Below are positions 8,172-15,590 of a DNA stretch of 64,000 bases, piece by piece (within the stretch, counting starts at the first letter, position 1; each line of letters begins with the position of its first letter). Position numbers and translations under genes: made by a program. The stretch lies in NCBI GenBank assembly GCA_964530925.1, contig CAZHBZ010000002.1, positions 1-64,000 of the forward strand, given 5' to 3'. Below the pieces are notes generated by a model. It ran no database searches and had not been told where the DNA came from. It saw nothing but the letters and a program-made list of their open reading frames with translations. This stretch comes from LiPW-15 sp964530925 (lineage in GTDB: Bacteria; Patescibacteriota; Minisyncoccia; UBA6257; 2-01-FULL-56-20).

Positions 8172-8810
8172 TTACGCCGCTAACAATTCTTCGTAAGCGA
8201 TTTTCGGATCTTTAGCCTCAAAAATAAATGACGCGGAAATAAGTATATTTGCGCCCGCCGCTTTCACGGCCCTCGCGGTTCCCAAATTGATTCCTCCGTC
8301 CACCTCAATATTTGCTTTTGGAAAACTTTCCCGCAGAAATCTTATTTTTTCTAAAACTATCGGCAAAAAAACCTGGTCCGGCAATCCTGGATAGACTGCG
8401 AGTATTTGATATTCGGAAAATCTTTTAAAATATTCCCGCCCCATTTCAAGCCTCGTTTCCGGAGAAAAGGCGAGCATCATTTCCACGGCATGCTCTTTGC
8501 CAAACTTTTCTATCTCTTCCGCGGCCTCCGAGGAAAGTGTTTCGGCGTGAACGATAATTCGCTCCGCTCCCGCTTCTATCCAATCCATAATTTGCTTTTC
8601 CGGTTCTTCGACCATCAAATGGACTTCCAGTTTTAATTTGGAGTTCAAAGCTTTCCATTCCTCGGGCGAACCCCAGGTCTTGTTAAACGTAAATCTGCCG
8701 TCGGCTATATCCAAATGGATCCAGTCGGAAAACCCTTTGGCTACTCGCGCTCTTTCCCGGGCGCATGCCAAGTCTTTGAAGCGGCAGTTAAGAGAAGGTA
8801 TGACCTCCAT
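8172..8810 (-). CDS. rpe: Ribulose-phosphate 3-epimerase
   Basis: 212 aa TIM-barrel protein of normal length. Motifs are MEVIPSLNC at the N-terminus, WIHLDIADGRFTFNKTWG (metal-binding His/Asp), LEVHLMVEEPEKQI, AERIIVHAE, YPGLPDQVFLP and the C-terminal EVDGGINLGTARAVKAAGANILI phosphate site. By family it interconverts ribulose 5-phosphate and xylulose 5-phosphate, supplying the transketolase. The frame opens at a GTG at 8828, but that GTG is part of an extended -10 (TGC-TAAAAT) 8 bases before ATG 8810, so 8810 is chosen. A few expected catalytic positions diverge (KTWG where FVPN is typical), so a related epimerase is not excluded. Confidence 0.85.
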   Translation of the reverse strand: MEVIPSLNCRFKDLACARERARVAKGFSDWIHLDIADGRFTFNKTWGSPEEWKALNSKLKLEVHLMVEEPEKQIMDWIEAGAERIIVHAETLSSEAAEEIEKFGKEHAVEMMLAFSPETRLEMGREYFKRFSEYQILAVYPGLPDQVFLPIVLEKIRFLRESFPKANIEVDGGINLGTARAVKAAGANILISASFIFEAKDPKIAYEELLAA

Positions 8811-8818
8811 TTGTGATA

Positions 8819-8824
8819 ATTTTA
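8819..8824 (-). promoter_or_regulatory. Extended -10 (TGC-TAAAAT) for leaderless rpe mRNA
   Basis: The hexamer ends 8 bases before the chosen rpe ATG and overlaps the apparent upstream GTG extension of the frame. Confidence 0.55.
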
Positions 8825-8837
8825 GCACATTGCGGGA

Positions 8838-8860
8838 CTAAAACCCCCGCGAACGCGGGG
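8838..8860 (-). terminator. GC-rich terminator after the 110-aa gene
   Basis: The inverted repeat CCCCGC-N4-GCGGGG is followed on the minus strand by GTTTTAG. It begins 6 bases after the stop of the 110-aa gene. Confidence 0.65.
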
Positions 8861-8866
8861 TGTGCT

Positions 8867-9199
8867 TCAGTCTGCCGGGATAACCCGATAATCGCCATTG
8901 CGATTTTTCAATATTTTTATTTTTTCTCCCTCCCTGGCCCCGAGACGGCAGATATTTTTTGCTACGCACATCTTCCCGTCTTCAAAATATATGGCCAAAG
9001 CGCAAATCCTTTTCTGTCTTTTGAAAACCCAGAAATTCGTGGAGTAGCTAAAATGCATATGCATATATTTCTTTAGTTCCCCTTCGGCCACAAGCGAATA
9101 ATCCGGTTTGCGACGCATATATCTTGCCAAGGAACTGGCTAGAAGTGAAAAGAGCACGAAGACCGGCAACCAAAGCCGATCCCAGGGAACGCTCCTCAT
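8867..9199 (-). CDS. Hypothetical 110-aa single-pass membrane protein
   Basis: An N-terminal hydrophobic helix (about residues 9-24, LWLPVFVLFSLLASSLA) is followed by a basic region and a small soluble domain with two Cys near its middle (ICALAIYF, MCVAKNICRLG). No family was recognised. It has a good Shine-Dalgarno (GGAGGTGGAG) before ATG 9199, a TATAAT further upstream and its own terminator, so it looks like a real monocistronic gene and not a shadow. Confidence 0.65.
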   Translation of the reverse strand: MRSVPWDRLWLPVFVLFSLLASSLARYMRRKPDYSLVAEGELKKYMHMHFSYSTNFWVFKRQKRICALAIYFEDGKMCVAKNICRLGAREGEKIKILKNRNGDYRVIPAD

Positions 9200-9246
9200 T
9201 CTCCACCTCCGACGCGAGCTAATATAAATTATATACTACGCGCTCG

Positions 9247-9270
9247 AAAAAACGCCCGTCCGGGCGTTTT
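9247..9270. terminator. Bidirectional-type terminator after the glutaredoxin gene
   Basis: The stem AACGCCCG-TC-CGGGCGTT is flanked by A and T runs, giving TTTTTT on the minus strand right after the glutaredoxin-like gene. Confidence 0.85.
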
Positions 9271-9274
9271 CCAA

Positions 9275-9511
9275 TTAAACCTCTTTGAATATCTCGCGCA
9301 AACGCTCCCGATGATAGCCCACAAGCAATTCGTCTTCTATTTCTATGACCGGCACAACTTTCGCTCCGGATTTTTTTATCATCTCCTCCCTCGCCGCCAT
9401 ATCCCGGGAAACATCTTTTTCTTCATAGGCCACACCCCTAACGCCAAAGAAAGACTTCGCCATCCGGCAATAAACGCAGGTCGGAGTGGTGTAAAGAGTA
9501 ATCTTCTTCAT
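9275..9511 (-). CDS. Glutaredoxin-like protein (NrdH/YruB type)
   Basis: 78 aa. A thioredoxin-fold protein with the redox motif CVYC at residues 12-15, a conserved cis-Pro in KVVPVIEI, and a C-terminal LVGYHRERLREIF helix. By family it is a small thiol-disulfide reductant, possibly reduced by the thioredoxin reductase encoded at 18692. The frame can be extended by five codons to a GTG at 9526, but that stretch is the -10 box TATAAT located 6 bases before ATG 9511, so the ATG is the likely start of a leaderless message. Confidence 0.88.
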   Translation of the reverse strand: MKKITLYTTPTCVYCRMAKSFFGVRGVAYEEKDVSRDMAAREEMIKKSGAKVVPVIEIEDELLVGYHRERLREIFKEV

Positions 9512-9517
9512 AGCTTT

Positions 9518-9523
9518 ATTATA
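9518..9523 (-). promoter_or_regulatory. -10 box (TATAAT) for leaderless glutaredoxin mRNA
   Basis: A consensus TATAAT ends 6 bases before ATG 9511. Confidence 0.65.
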
Positions 9524-9534
9524 CACCTCTTGGC

Positions 9535-9753
9535 TCAGGATATTTCAATCGTTTTTTCCTTGGATTTTACGCCAGAGACAAGCCGCACCCGGCCCAACCC
9601 TACGCCGAAATGCCGGGCAATAGCCTCCAAGACCGCGAAGTTCGCCTTGTTTTCTTTGGCTGGTTCACGCACCCAAACCGCGAAGGTATTGCTCCCCAAG
9701 TCTTCAATCTTTTCCTGCTTCGCTCCAGGTTTAACTTTTACAGTTATCCGCAT
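9535..9753 (-). CDS. DUF167/YggU family protein
   Basis: 72 aa, typical length. Family features are RITVKVKPGAKQEKIE at the N-terminus, FAVWVREPAKENKANFAVLEAIARHFGV, and a C-terminal VRLVSGVKSKEKTIEI strand-helix. The biochemical role of DUF167 proteins is not established. ATG 9753 starts one base after the TAA of the M16 peptidase gene, which indicates translation from the same transcript. Confidence 0.85.
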   Translation of the reverse strand: MRITVKVKPGAKQEKIEDLGSNTFAVWVREPAKENKANFAVLEAIARHFGVGLGRVRLVSGVKSKEKTIEIS

Positions 9754-9754
9754 T

Positions 9755-11002
9755 TTATTCGGGGCTAACAATAACGGTCACGAACCGCTCGGGTTTAAGA
9801 TATTTCGCGCGCAGAGCTTCGGCATCCGCGAGCCTGGACTTCTCTAAATATCTTTTCATCTTCTTGTACACTCCGGGAACATCTTTAAGCGTTTTCCCGG
9901 TCATCAGCCGTTCCCAAACAAAACCCTCCCAAACCCCAAGATCGTTATCATCCTCAAGGCTCACGGCATCCAAAGCTCTCTCCCGCGCGTCCGCGAAAGC
10001 CTTCTTATCGGTAAGCGGAATATTGATAAGCCTCTTCATGAGCGCTTCAACCTTCGAAACATTTCCTGGCTTCGTTTCCGCGTAAAAATAAATATAACTG
10101 CCGAGCCCGGCGGCGGATGAAACCGACCCGCCAACGGCGTAAGCCAAGCCACGCTTTTCCCGTATCTCCCGATAAAGCCTGGAATTGCCTCCGATCATTA
10201 AAAGCCTTCCAAGGAGCGATGAAGCCGCGTCATCTTTGTCGGAAATATCAAAAGGAATTTTGGCCGCCATCATAACTATGGCTTTGTTCCTTTTTGGTTT
10301 TTTTATCTCCACCCTTTCTGTCATCGGCGGAAGATCCAACTCCTCATCCCATTTTTCGTGGCGCAATTCCCCCCTCTTCATCGGAAAATTTTTATTGACG
10401 ATCTTAACCAATTCCGCGTGCGCCAATTTCCCGGCGGCGAAAACAAGCGTGTTCGCGGGGATGTGCCATTTTCCTTTAAGTTCCAAGAGATCCTTTCGGG
10501 AGATATTTTTCATCCCCTCTTCCGTCCCGACGCCCTCCCTCCGCATTGGGTTGACCCGCCAAAGGGATTCGCGAATGGCCCGATGAGCGAGGTAATAATC
10601 CTCGTCATAATTCCTGGCGCGTTCTAGGAGAACCGCGTTTTTTTCTTTCTGTAATTCTTTCGCCGGATAAGTTGAGTTCAAATATATGTCGCAGAGGAAA
10701 TCCACAATTAGCGGAAGTTTCCTCGCGACACCGGTGCCGTAATAGTCCACGGAAAGCCTGGCGGTCGAAGCGTTGGATCCCAGAAAGTTTTTGGCTTTGA
10801 ATTCGGCAATATCTCTCGCGCTCCTTTTCTTCGTCCCCTTAAAGGCCATATGTTCGAAAAAGTGGGATAGCCCGGACTTGTCCTCCGGGTCGTACGCGAA
10901 TCCGGCCATGCAAGTCACGGTCACATAAACCTTCCTTTCCGTCGGAATGCCCGCCGAGATTATCCTGAGCCCATCTTTGCGAATTGTTTCTTTTAATTCC
11001 AT
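9755..11002 (-). CDS. M16-family zinc metallopeptidase
   Basis: 415 aa, the one-unit form of the M16B (mitochondrial processing peptidase-like) group. The inverted zinc motif HFFEH is at residues 47-51, with a downstream Glu in VLLERARNYDED as the likely third ligand. The C-terminal half has the non-catalytic M16 fold with RLYREIREKRGLAYAVGG. By family it degrades or processes small peptides in an enclosed chamber and probably acts as a dimer. No signal peptide is present. TATAAT lies 6 bases before ATG, diverging from the promoter of the 204-aa gene. Confidence 0.9.
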   Translation of the reverse strand: MELKETIRKDGLRIISAGIPTERKVYVTVTCMAGFAYDPEDKSGLSHFFEHMAFKGTKKRSARDIAEFKAKNFLGSNASTARLSVDYYGTGVARKLPLIVDFLCDIYLNSTYPAKELQKEKNAVLLERARNYDEDYYLAHRAIRESLWRVNPMRREGVGTEEGMKNISRKDLLELKGKWHIPANTLVFAAGKLAHAELVKIVNKNFPMKRGELRHEKWDEELDLPPMTERVEIKKPKRNKAIVMMAAKIPFDISDKDDAASSLLGRLLMIGGNSRLYREIREKRGLAYAVGGSVSSAAGLGSYIYFYAETKPGNVSKVEALMKRLINIPLTDKKAFADARERALDAVSLEDDNDLGVWEGFVWERLMTGKTLKDVPGVYKKMKRYLEKSRLADAEALRAKYLKPERFVTVIVSPE

Positions 11003-11008
11003 AGTTTA

Positions 11009-11014
11009 ATTATA
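11009..11014 (-). promoter_or_regulatory. -10 box (TATAAT) for leaderless M16 peptidase mRNA
   Basis: A consensus TATAAT lies 6 bases before ATG 11002. Confidence 0.65.
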
Positions 11015-11059
11015 ACCCAGACCAGGACCGCCTGTCTTTTTATAAGAGGCCCAGAAGAC

Positions 11060-11065
11060 TATAAT
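11060..11065 (+). promoter_or_regulatory. -10 box (TATAAT) for leaderless 204-aa gene mRNA
   Basis: TATAAT followed by six T residues and ATG 11072. It diverges from the M16 promoter 45 bases away. Confidence 0.65.
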
Positions 11066-11071
11066 TTTTTT

Positions 11072-11686
11072 ATGAAGAAGTTCCCGGCAAAATACAGAAA
11101 GGATTTCGCCGTCTTCGAGAAACTCATCACTCCCGCGAAAGTCCAGGATTTTATAAACAAGATCCCGATAAATTTTGAACCCCAAGGCGAGACCTGCCGC
11201 TCTCCCCTTTCGACCCTCAAAGCCAAGCGCGCCCATTGCCTCGAAGGGGCGTACCTCGCCGCAGCCGCGCTCTGGTTTCACGGACACGAACCCTTGCTCT
11301 TGGATCTCCGAACCGTCCCCCGAGACAGCGACCATGTTGTCGCCCTGTTTAAAGAATCCGGCCGCTGGGGCGCGATAAGCAAAACCAACCACGCGGTCTT
11401 GCGATATCGGGAACCGGTCTACGCTTCCGTCCGGGAACTTGCCATGTCCTATTTCCACGAATATTTTTTGGATGATGGCAAAAAAACCATGCGGGATTAT
11501 TCCGCTCCATTTAGCCTTTTGAAATATGGAGATAATTGGCTTGTCTCCAAAAAGAATCTTTGGGATATAGGCGCAGACCTGGACGACTCCAGGCATTTCG
11601 GGATACTCCCCAAAAACTTACGCTTGCGCCCAGCGGACAAAGTAGAAATTGAAGCGGGGAAAATCACGGAGTGGAAAAGGAGATAG
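11072..11686 (+). CDS. Hypothetical 204-aa protein, possible transglutaminase-like fold
   Basis: A soluble protein without signal peptide. The arrangement of a Cys in AHCLEGAYLAAAALW, a His in RDSDHVVALFKESGRWGAI and a polar residue in SKTNHAVLRY resembles the Cys-His-Asp/Asn order of transglutaminase/cysteine-protease folds. This assignment is inferred from residue order only. The C-terminal part (about 140-204) is charged and unassigned. The gene diverges from the M16 peptidase and has a probable leaderless promoter. It is convergent with the restriction-modification pair. Confidence 0.7.
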   Translation: MKKFPAKYRKDFAVFEKLITPAKVQDFINKIPINFEPQGETCRSPLSTLKAKRAHCLEGAYLAAAALWFHGHEPLLLDLRTVPRDSDHVVALFKESGRWGAISKTNHAVLRYREPVYASVRELAMSYFHEYFLDDGKKTMRDYSAPFSLLKYGDNWLVSKKNLWDIGADLDDSRHFGILPKNLRLRPADKVEIEAGKITEWKRR

Positions 11687-11707
11687 ATTTGTCGGGATGG
11701 ACCCCGG

Positions 11708-12469
11708 CTACATCAAAATTGTTTTTATAATTTCCAGAATATCGTGCTTGTGATTGTCGGACAAAACACCAAATATCTTCAAAACTTCCAAAAAGACTTT
11801 AATGTTGCTTTCTGTGATTTCGAAATAGGCCACTTCTTTCGCGCTGGCAACTCGCCCAATTAAATTACTTTCCGCCTTAAGTTCCGAAATCGGAAAACAC
11901 AGATACAGCATTGGCTGAATTCCTACCGCATACTGCTTCTCGGTAATTTTTATTTCGGTAACAATCTCATACCCGTTAAATTTATGGATTAAAAGAGGAT
12001 ATTTAACCTGAGTATATTCAAAATCAAATCCGTTTATATTTTTCGCTATCGGATGACTGCGATCAATTTGCAATTCGGAATTATTGCCAATCAAATTATT
12101 ACTTGGAATCGAATCAAGATAATCAACAACGGCTTCTAAGTCCTCCCCAGAAATAATCCCCCATTTATAAAAGTGCCAAATATATTCAGATAGCTCATAA
12201 AGCGCCTTGGTTTTCCCGTTCGCACCCGTAAATTGCGTATCCGGCAATGACGATTCCGAAAGTTTTTCGGCTTCCGCCTTAACGACGTCATAACCAATCT
12301 GCCATTCGACATAATTGCTTAAAGCAAATCCATCCCTCCTAACCGCAACAGGCGTTCCATATTCATTTAAAATTGAACGGTTCTTAATGCGGATTTTCCC
12401 ACTAACAGCAGTTAGCAAGATTGGGACTTCAATTTTATGCTCTTGTTGTTTAATTAAAATTTTTGGCAT
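11708..12469 (-). CDS. Probable restriction endonuclease partner of the methyltransferase
   Basis: 253 aa. I do not recognise the sequence directly. It overlaps the 3' end of the DNA methyltransferase gene by 20 bases and shares its more AT-rich codon style, so a cognate type II restriction enzyme is the natural inference. A strand with acidic and Lys residues (GYEIVTEIKITEK, about residues 165-177) could belong to a PD-(D/E)xK-like core, but the motif is not clear. Other possibilities are a specificity or modification-accessory protein. Confidence 0.55.
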   Translation of the reverse strand: MPKILIKQQEHKIEVPILLTAVSGKIRIKNRSILNEYGTPVAVRRDGFALSNYVEWQIGYDVVKAEAEKLSESSLPDTQFTGANGKTKALYELSEYIWHFYKWGIISGEDLEAVVDYLDSIPSNNLIGNNSELQIDRSHPIAKNINGFDFEYTQVKYPLLIHKFNGYEIVTEIKITEKQYAVGIQPMLYLCFPISELKAESNLIGRVASAKEVAYFEITESNIKVFLEVLKIFGVLSDNHKHDILEIIKTILM

Positions 12470-13622
12470 ATTTTTCGCCTAATTTGCTTCCAAGTAATTC
12501 CCTAAAATAGTTATCTATTTTCGGCTTGGCATCTGGAATTTCCCTAAAATTAAATTTATTTCTTAGGACTGGATTTGTGTGTACGCTTTGGGCGATAAAA
12601 CATTCTTTAATTTCATTGAACTTCTCATTATCGATGATCACATCGCAATTTCCAAGGAAATAGGGCACTTTATCCGCGTATTGTTTGAAGACGTCAATAT
12701 AACAATAATATGGCAGTTTTTCCATTAGCACATAGACGGTATTGTAAGTGTCGGAGTCAATAAACGTTCGATTGCGTTTGAGCGCGTTTATATCCCTAAG
12801 TGTCCAAAACTTTGCTATTGGCTTATCGTTTTTATTTAAAAATTTTTTATTCGGATACTTTTGGACATAATTGACTACAGTATCAAAATCGCTTAAACGG
12901 AAAAGCCCATCATCTTTTACTTTAAACTGATAATTTTGGATATAATCGTAGGTCATCCCTTTCTGATCTTTTTCGTAAAGGGCAATTAAAATCGGGAAGG
13001 CCATTCCACGAGACGTATCGGAAAACTCGTGACTACTTATGATTATTCCATCGATTAATTTATAGTTTTGGGAAAATTTTGAAAGTAAGGCAAAATTGGC
13101 TTTTTTAATTAAATAAGACAAGGGGTGTAAAACACAAACGTAGTCTGCCCCTAATTTATCATAAGAAAGCAAGAACGACATTCCCAGGTCCCTGGTTTTT
13201 ATATCAGAATCAATCCCGTTTTGAACAGAAGTGTCTTTTATAGAATTACGAATTATGGATGTAGTGTCGTTGTATGGCGGGTTGCCTATGGCTATAAGTT
13301 TTTCTTCGCCCCTTATGGCTAAATTATCGCGACAAACATTCGAAAGAGAATTTTGGTGAATAAAATTCGCGCCGCTAATTGTTTTTTTTGCTTCAAAAAT
13401 AGCCTTTTGATCGATATCCGCCCCCACAAATCTTTTCGCGACCCCTCCCCTTGCCAAAAATGATCCGTAGCCGCAAGACGAATCTAAAATTGTAAAGTCT
13501 TTAAGGTTCGTGATGTTTTTTCGCAAAATGGAATAGGCCAGATCAACAATGGTCTCTGGCGTGTAATAAGAGCCGAGATTGATAGTGTCGGCGTAATTTA
13601 GGTGTTTCTGATTCCTGTCCAT
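12450..13622 (-). CDS. N6-adenine-type DNA methyltransferase
   Basis: 390 aa. The AdoMet motif I appears as LDSSCGYGSFLARG (about residues 46-59), followed by an acidic strand end FVGADID and the catalytic motif IV NPPY (about 114-117). The order motif I before NPPY is that of gamma-class or type II amino-methyltransferases, and no C5-cytosine motifs are present. The C-terminal half, about 200 residues, is likely to recognise the target. By family it methylates adenine in a short recognition site to protect the host from the paired nuclease. TGG-TATAAT lies 8 bases before ATG. The gene sits just downstream of tRNA-Ser and its terminator. Confidence 0.85.
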   Translation of the reverse strand: MDRNQKHLNYADTINLGSYYTPETIVDLAYSILRKNITNLKDFTILDSSCGYGSFLARGGVAKRFVGADIDQKAIFEAKKTISGANFIHQNSLSNVCRDNLAIRGEEKLIAIGNPPYNDTTSIIRNSIKDTSVQNGIDSDIKTRDLGMSFLLSYDKLGADYVCVLHPLSYLIKKANFALLSKFSQNYKLIDGIIISSHEFSDTSRGMAFPILIALYEKDQKGMTYDYIQNYQFKVKDDGLFRLSDFDTVVNYVQKYPNKKFLNKNDKPIAKFWTLRDINALKRNRTFIDSDTYNTVYVLMEKLPYYCYIDVFKQYADKVPYFLGNCDVIIDNEKFNEIKECFIAQSVHTNPVLRNKFNFREIPDAKPKIDNYFRELLGSKLGEKYAKNFN

Positions 13623-13630
13623 CTGGGTTC

Positions 13631-13636
13631 ATTATA
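13631..13636 (-). promoter_or_regulatory. Extended -10 (TGG-TATAAT) for leaderless methyltransferase mRNA
   Basis: TATAAT with TGn extension ends 8 bases before ATG 13622. Confidence 0.6.
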
Positions 13637-13663
13637 CCAGTTTTCAGGTCTCAATAAGAATAA

Positions 13664-13697
13664 AAAACGGCGCCCGCGAAGGGTGCCGTTTTTTGCT
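13664..13697 (-). terminator. Terminator after tRNA-Ser
   Basis: The stem ACGGCGCCC with a short CGCGA-type loop and GGGTGCCGT is flanked by A6 and T6. On the minus strand it directly follows the tRNA-Ser gene and separates it from the methyltransferase. Confidence 0.8.
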
Positions 13698-13699
13698 AG

Positions 13700-13784
13700 C
13701 GGAGGGGGAGAGATTCGAACTCTCGGTACCTTGCGGTACGCCACCTTTCCAAGATGGTGCACTAGACCACTATGCGACCCCTCC
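13700..13784 (-). tRNA. tRNA-Ser (anticodon GGA)
   Basis: 85 bases on the minus strand. The acceptor stem is GGAGGGG paired with CCCCTCC. The anticodon stem CCATC/GGTGG encloses the loop TTGGAAA with anticodon GGA. A long variable arm (GTACC-GCAA-GGTAC) is typical of serine tRNA, and the T arm is GAGAG-TTCGAAT-CTCTC. The discriminator is G and CCA is not encoded, so CCA must be added after transcription. Confidence 0.95.
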
Positions 13785-13987
13785 AGGGTCTCGGCCACCA
13801 GTAAAATCTAAGCTAAATCCTAAAAATTTACAACCCGCGAAGCGAGCTTCTAAATTCTACTTTTCCCGATATCGGTTACGATATCGAGGATCCTCGATTT
13901 TGTAGCGCAAATAAATTCGCGGACAAAATCGGGGCTACTTCCTACATTCCGGACTCTGCGTTTTATTTTCTACTACTTACTATGTTT
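13785..13987. other. Spacer with nested palindromes and word repeats
   Basis: About 200 bases between tRNA-Ser and the TPM gene with no gene. It contains CGATATCG-gtta-CGATATCG (about 13866-13885), the palindrome TCGAGGATCCTCGA overlapping it, and a wider inverted pair CGATTTTGT...ACAAAATCG. It is bordered by low-complexity TTCTAAATTCTAC-like words. Confidence 0.6.
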
Positions 13988-14911
13988 TCACCATCCCCCG
14001 CTTGCGCCTCCTCCGCCGGAACGTCCGCCGCCGAAACCCCCGAACCCTCCGCCGCTGTGACTTCCTCCGCCAAACCCGCCAAAGCCTCCGCCGCCTCCAA
14101 GCCAGGGGCCTTTTCCGCCGCTGTCCTTCCACATCTTATAGCTTTTAGAAACGAGAAAATCGAAAAGCGCGCCAAAGCCTCCTAAGAAAATAATTATTAA
14201 AATCCGCCAGACCATCCCGCCTATCCAAAGCCAAAGCAAAAGACCCAAGAGTCCGCCCAGCACTCCCCCGAGCCACCAGGACTTTGTCCGCCCCAAAAAG
14301 ATCGCGAATATTCGCAGGATCAAAAACGGAATAAAAATAAATATCCAGCCACCGTTGGAGAATAAAAGCTTCATTATCCAAGAATCCTTTAGTTTCTCGC
14401 CGCTTTCGGAAAATCCCGCCTCGCTTTTTACGGCCAAAACAATATCGTCCACCGCCAAGTTCAATCCTTTATAGTATTCCCCCTCTTTAAAGGCCGGAAC
14501 AATATCCTCGTTTATTATTTGCGCGCTTTGTATATCCGTTAGCGCTCCCTCAAGTCCATATCCGGTTTGAATGCGCGCCTTTCTGTCTTCCAAAGAGACC
14601 AGGACGAGCGCTCCGTTGTCTACTTTTTCTTTACCGATTTTCCAAGTATCGAATATTTTTTGCGCGGCATTTTCGATCGTGTCGCCATTCAAGGATTTTA
14701 CGGTCACCACCGCTATTTCTATTGTTGTCGTGGCATTAAAATCCCTGAGTTTCAATTCCAGGGCGGAAACTTCTTCCGCGCTCATCATTCCCGCGAAATC
14801 GCTCACGAACCCTGCGGGTTTTTCGGGGACAACAAAAGCCGCGAGCGAAGCTCGCGGCGAGATTGCGACCGCGAGCAAAAGGAAAGTGAATGCCTTAAGG
14901 GCGGTCTTCAT
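13988..14911 (-). CDS. TPM-domain (YgcG family) secreted/membrane protein
   Basis: 307 aa. A signal peptide (about 1-25) precedes a TPM domain (about 30-165) with GFVSDFAGMMS, TTIEIAVVTVKSLNGDTIE and ARIQTGYGLEGALTD. Two hydrophobic segments follow near 185-245, then a Gly/Ser-rich tail with GGGGFGGFGGGS repeats, as in YgcG proteins. TPM domains are linked to envelope maintenance and photosystem repair, but function here is unknown. It follows LemA with 12 bases between stop and ATG, a common LemA-TPM pairing. ATG 14911 is preferred to the TTG two codons earlier. The signal-peptide coding region contains a perfect hairpin at 14838-14858. Confidence 0.88.
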   Translation of the reverse strand: MKTALKAFTFLLLAVAISPRASLAAFVVPEKPAGFVSDFAGMMSAEEVSALELKLRDFNATTTIEIAVVTVKSLNGDTIENAAQKIFDTWKIGKEKVDNGALVLVSLEDRKARIQTGYGLEGALTDIQSAQIINEDIVPAFKEGEYYKGLNLAVDDIVLAVKSEAGFSESGEKLKDSWIMKLLFSNGGWIFIFIPFLILRIFAIFLGRTKSWWLGGVLGGLLGLLLWLWIGGMVWRILIIIFLGGFGALFDFLVSKSYKMWKDSGGKGPWLGGGGGFGGFGGGSHSGGGFGGFGGGRSGGGGASGGW

Positions 14912-14923
14912 CTTCAATTTAAA

Positions 14924-15478
14924 TTAGAAAGCGACTTTTGGGGCAGTCTCCGCTCCGGAAGCCGCCTTGAAAAGTTCCCTCGCGTCGAACCCGAAAATAC
15001 CGGCGGCAATATTCGACGGGAATCTCTGAACTTTTACGTTCAAGACGCCAACCGCGTCGTTGTAGCGTTGTCTTTCGACCGCGATACGATTCTCGGTTCC
15101 CTCAAGCTGGGTCATAAGATTTTGAACAGTGGCGCCGGAAGTAAGCTGCGGGTAATTTTCCATTATCACCAAAAGTCTGCCGAGCGCGCCCTCGACTTCG
15201 CTAGCCGCGGACGCCTTCTCATTCACGCTCTGCGCTCCCGCGTATCTTGTCCTCGCTTCGGATATAGCGCCGAATACTTCTTTTTCCTGCGTCATTATCC
15301 CCTGGACGGACGCGACCAAATTCGGGATAAGGTCAAATCTCCTTTGAAACTGCGACTCTACCTGGGACCACTGAACATCCACCGCGGTATTCAAAGAGAC
15401 AAAGCTGTTATAGCTCATCCAAAGATATCCGCCGACCACTACAACTATCGCAAGCGCTATCCAAAGTGTTTTTTTCAT
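14924..15478 (-). CDS. lemA: LemA family protein
   Basis: 184 aa. One N-terminal membrane helix (about 5-20) is followed by the helical LemA domain: YNSFVSLNTAVDVQWSQVE, QRRFDLIPNLVASVQG and the C-terminal RYNDAVGVLNVKVQRFPSNIAAGIFGF. The family's exact role is unsettled. It is the first gene of a two-gene operon with the TPM protein. A TATAAT occurs about 28 bases upstream of ATG, so this gene has a normal leader, unlike many neighbours. Confidence 0.93.
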   Translation of the reverse strand: MKKTLWIALAIVVVVGGYLWMSYNSFVSLNTAVDVQWSQVESQFQRRFDLIPNLVASVQGIMTQEKEVFGAISEARTRYAGAQSVNEKASAASEVEGALGRLLVIMENYPQLTSGATVQNLMTQLEGTENRIAVERQRYNDAVGVLNVKVQRFPSNIAAGIFGFDARELFKAASGAETAPKVAF

Positions 15479-15530
15479 ATTTTTTTGTTGGTTTCTGATT
15501 TCTTTGATTATACCCTAAACCCATATTTTT

Positions 15531-15578
15531 AAAAGAAAAGCCCCGACTTGGCCTGCTGACAGCAGGCAGGGTCGGGGC
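15531..15578 (-). terminator. Terminator after thyX
   Basis: The nested inverted repeat GCCCCGAC...GTCGGGGC with inner GCCTGCTG/CAGCAGGC is followed on the minus strand by TTTTCTTTT. It starts 13 bases after the thyX stop. Confidence 0.85.
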
Positions 15579-15590
15579 GAGTGCTAGACC

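Noticed and set aside
13700..13784. Integration att site formed by the tRNA-Ser 3' end
   Set aside because: No copy of the tRNA 3' end was found at the far side of the restriction-modification pair, and no integrase gene is present.
14567..15532. 321-aa open frame on the plus strand
   Set aside because: It is antisense to the TPM and LemA genes, both strongly supported; the translation is Arg/Phe-rich with no recognisable domain.
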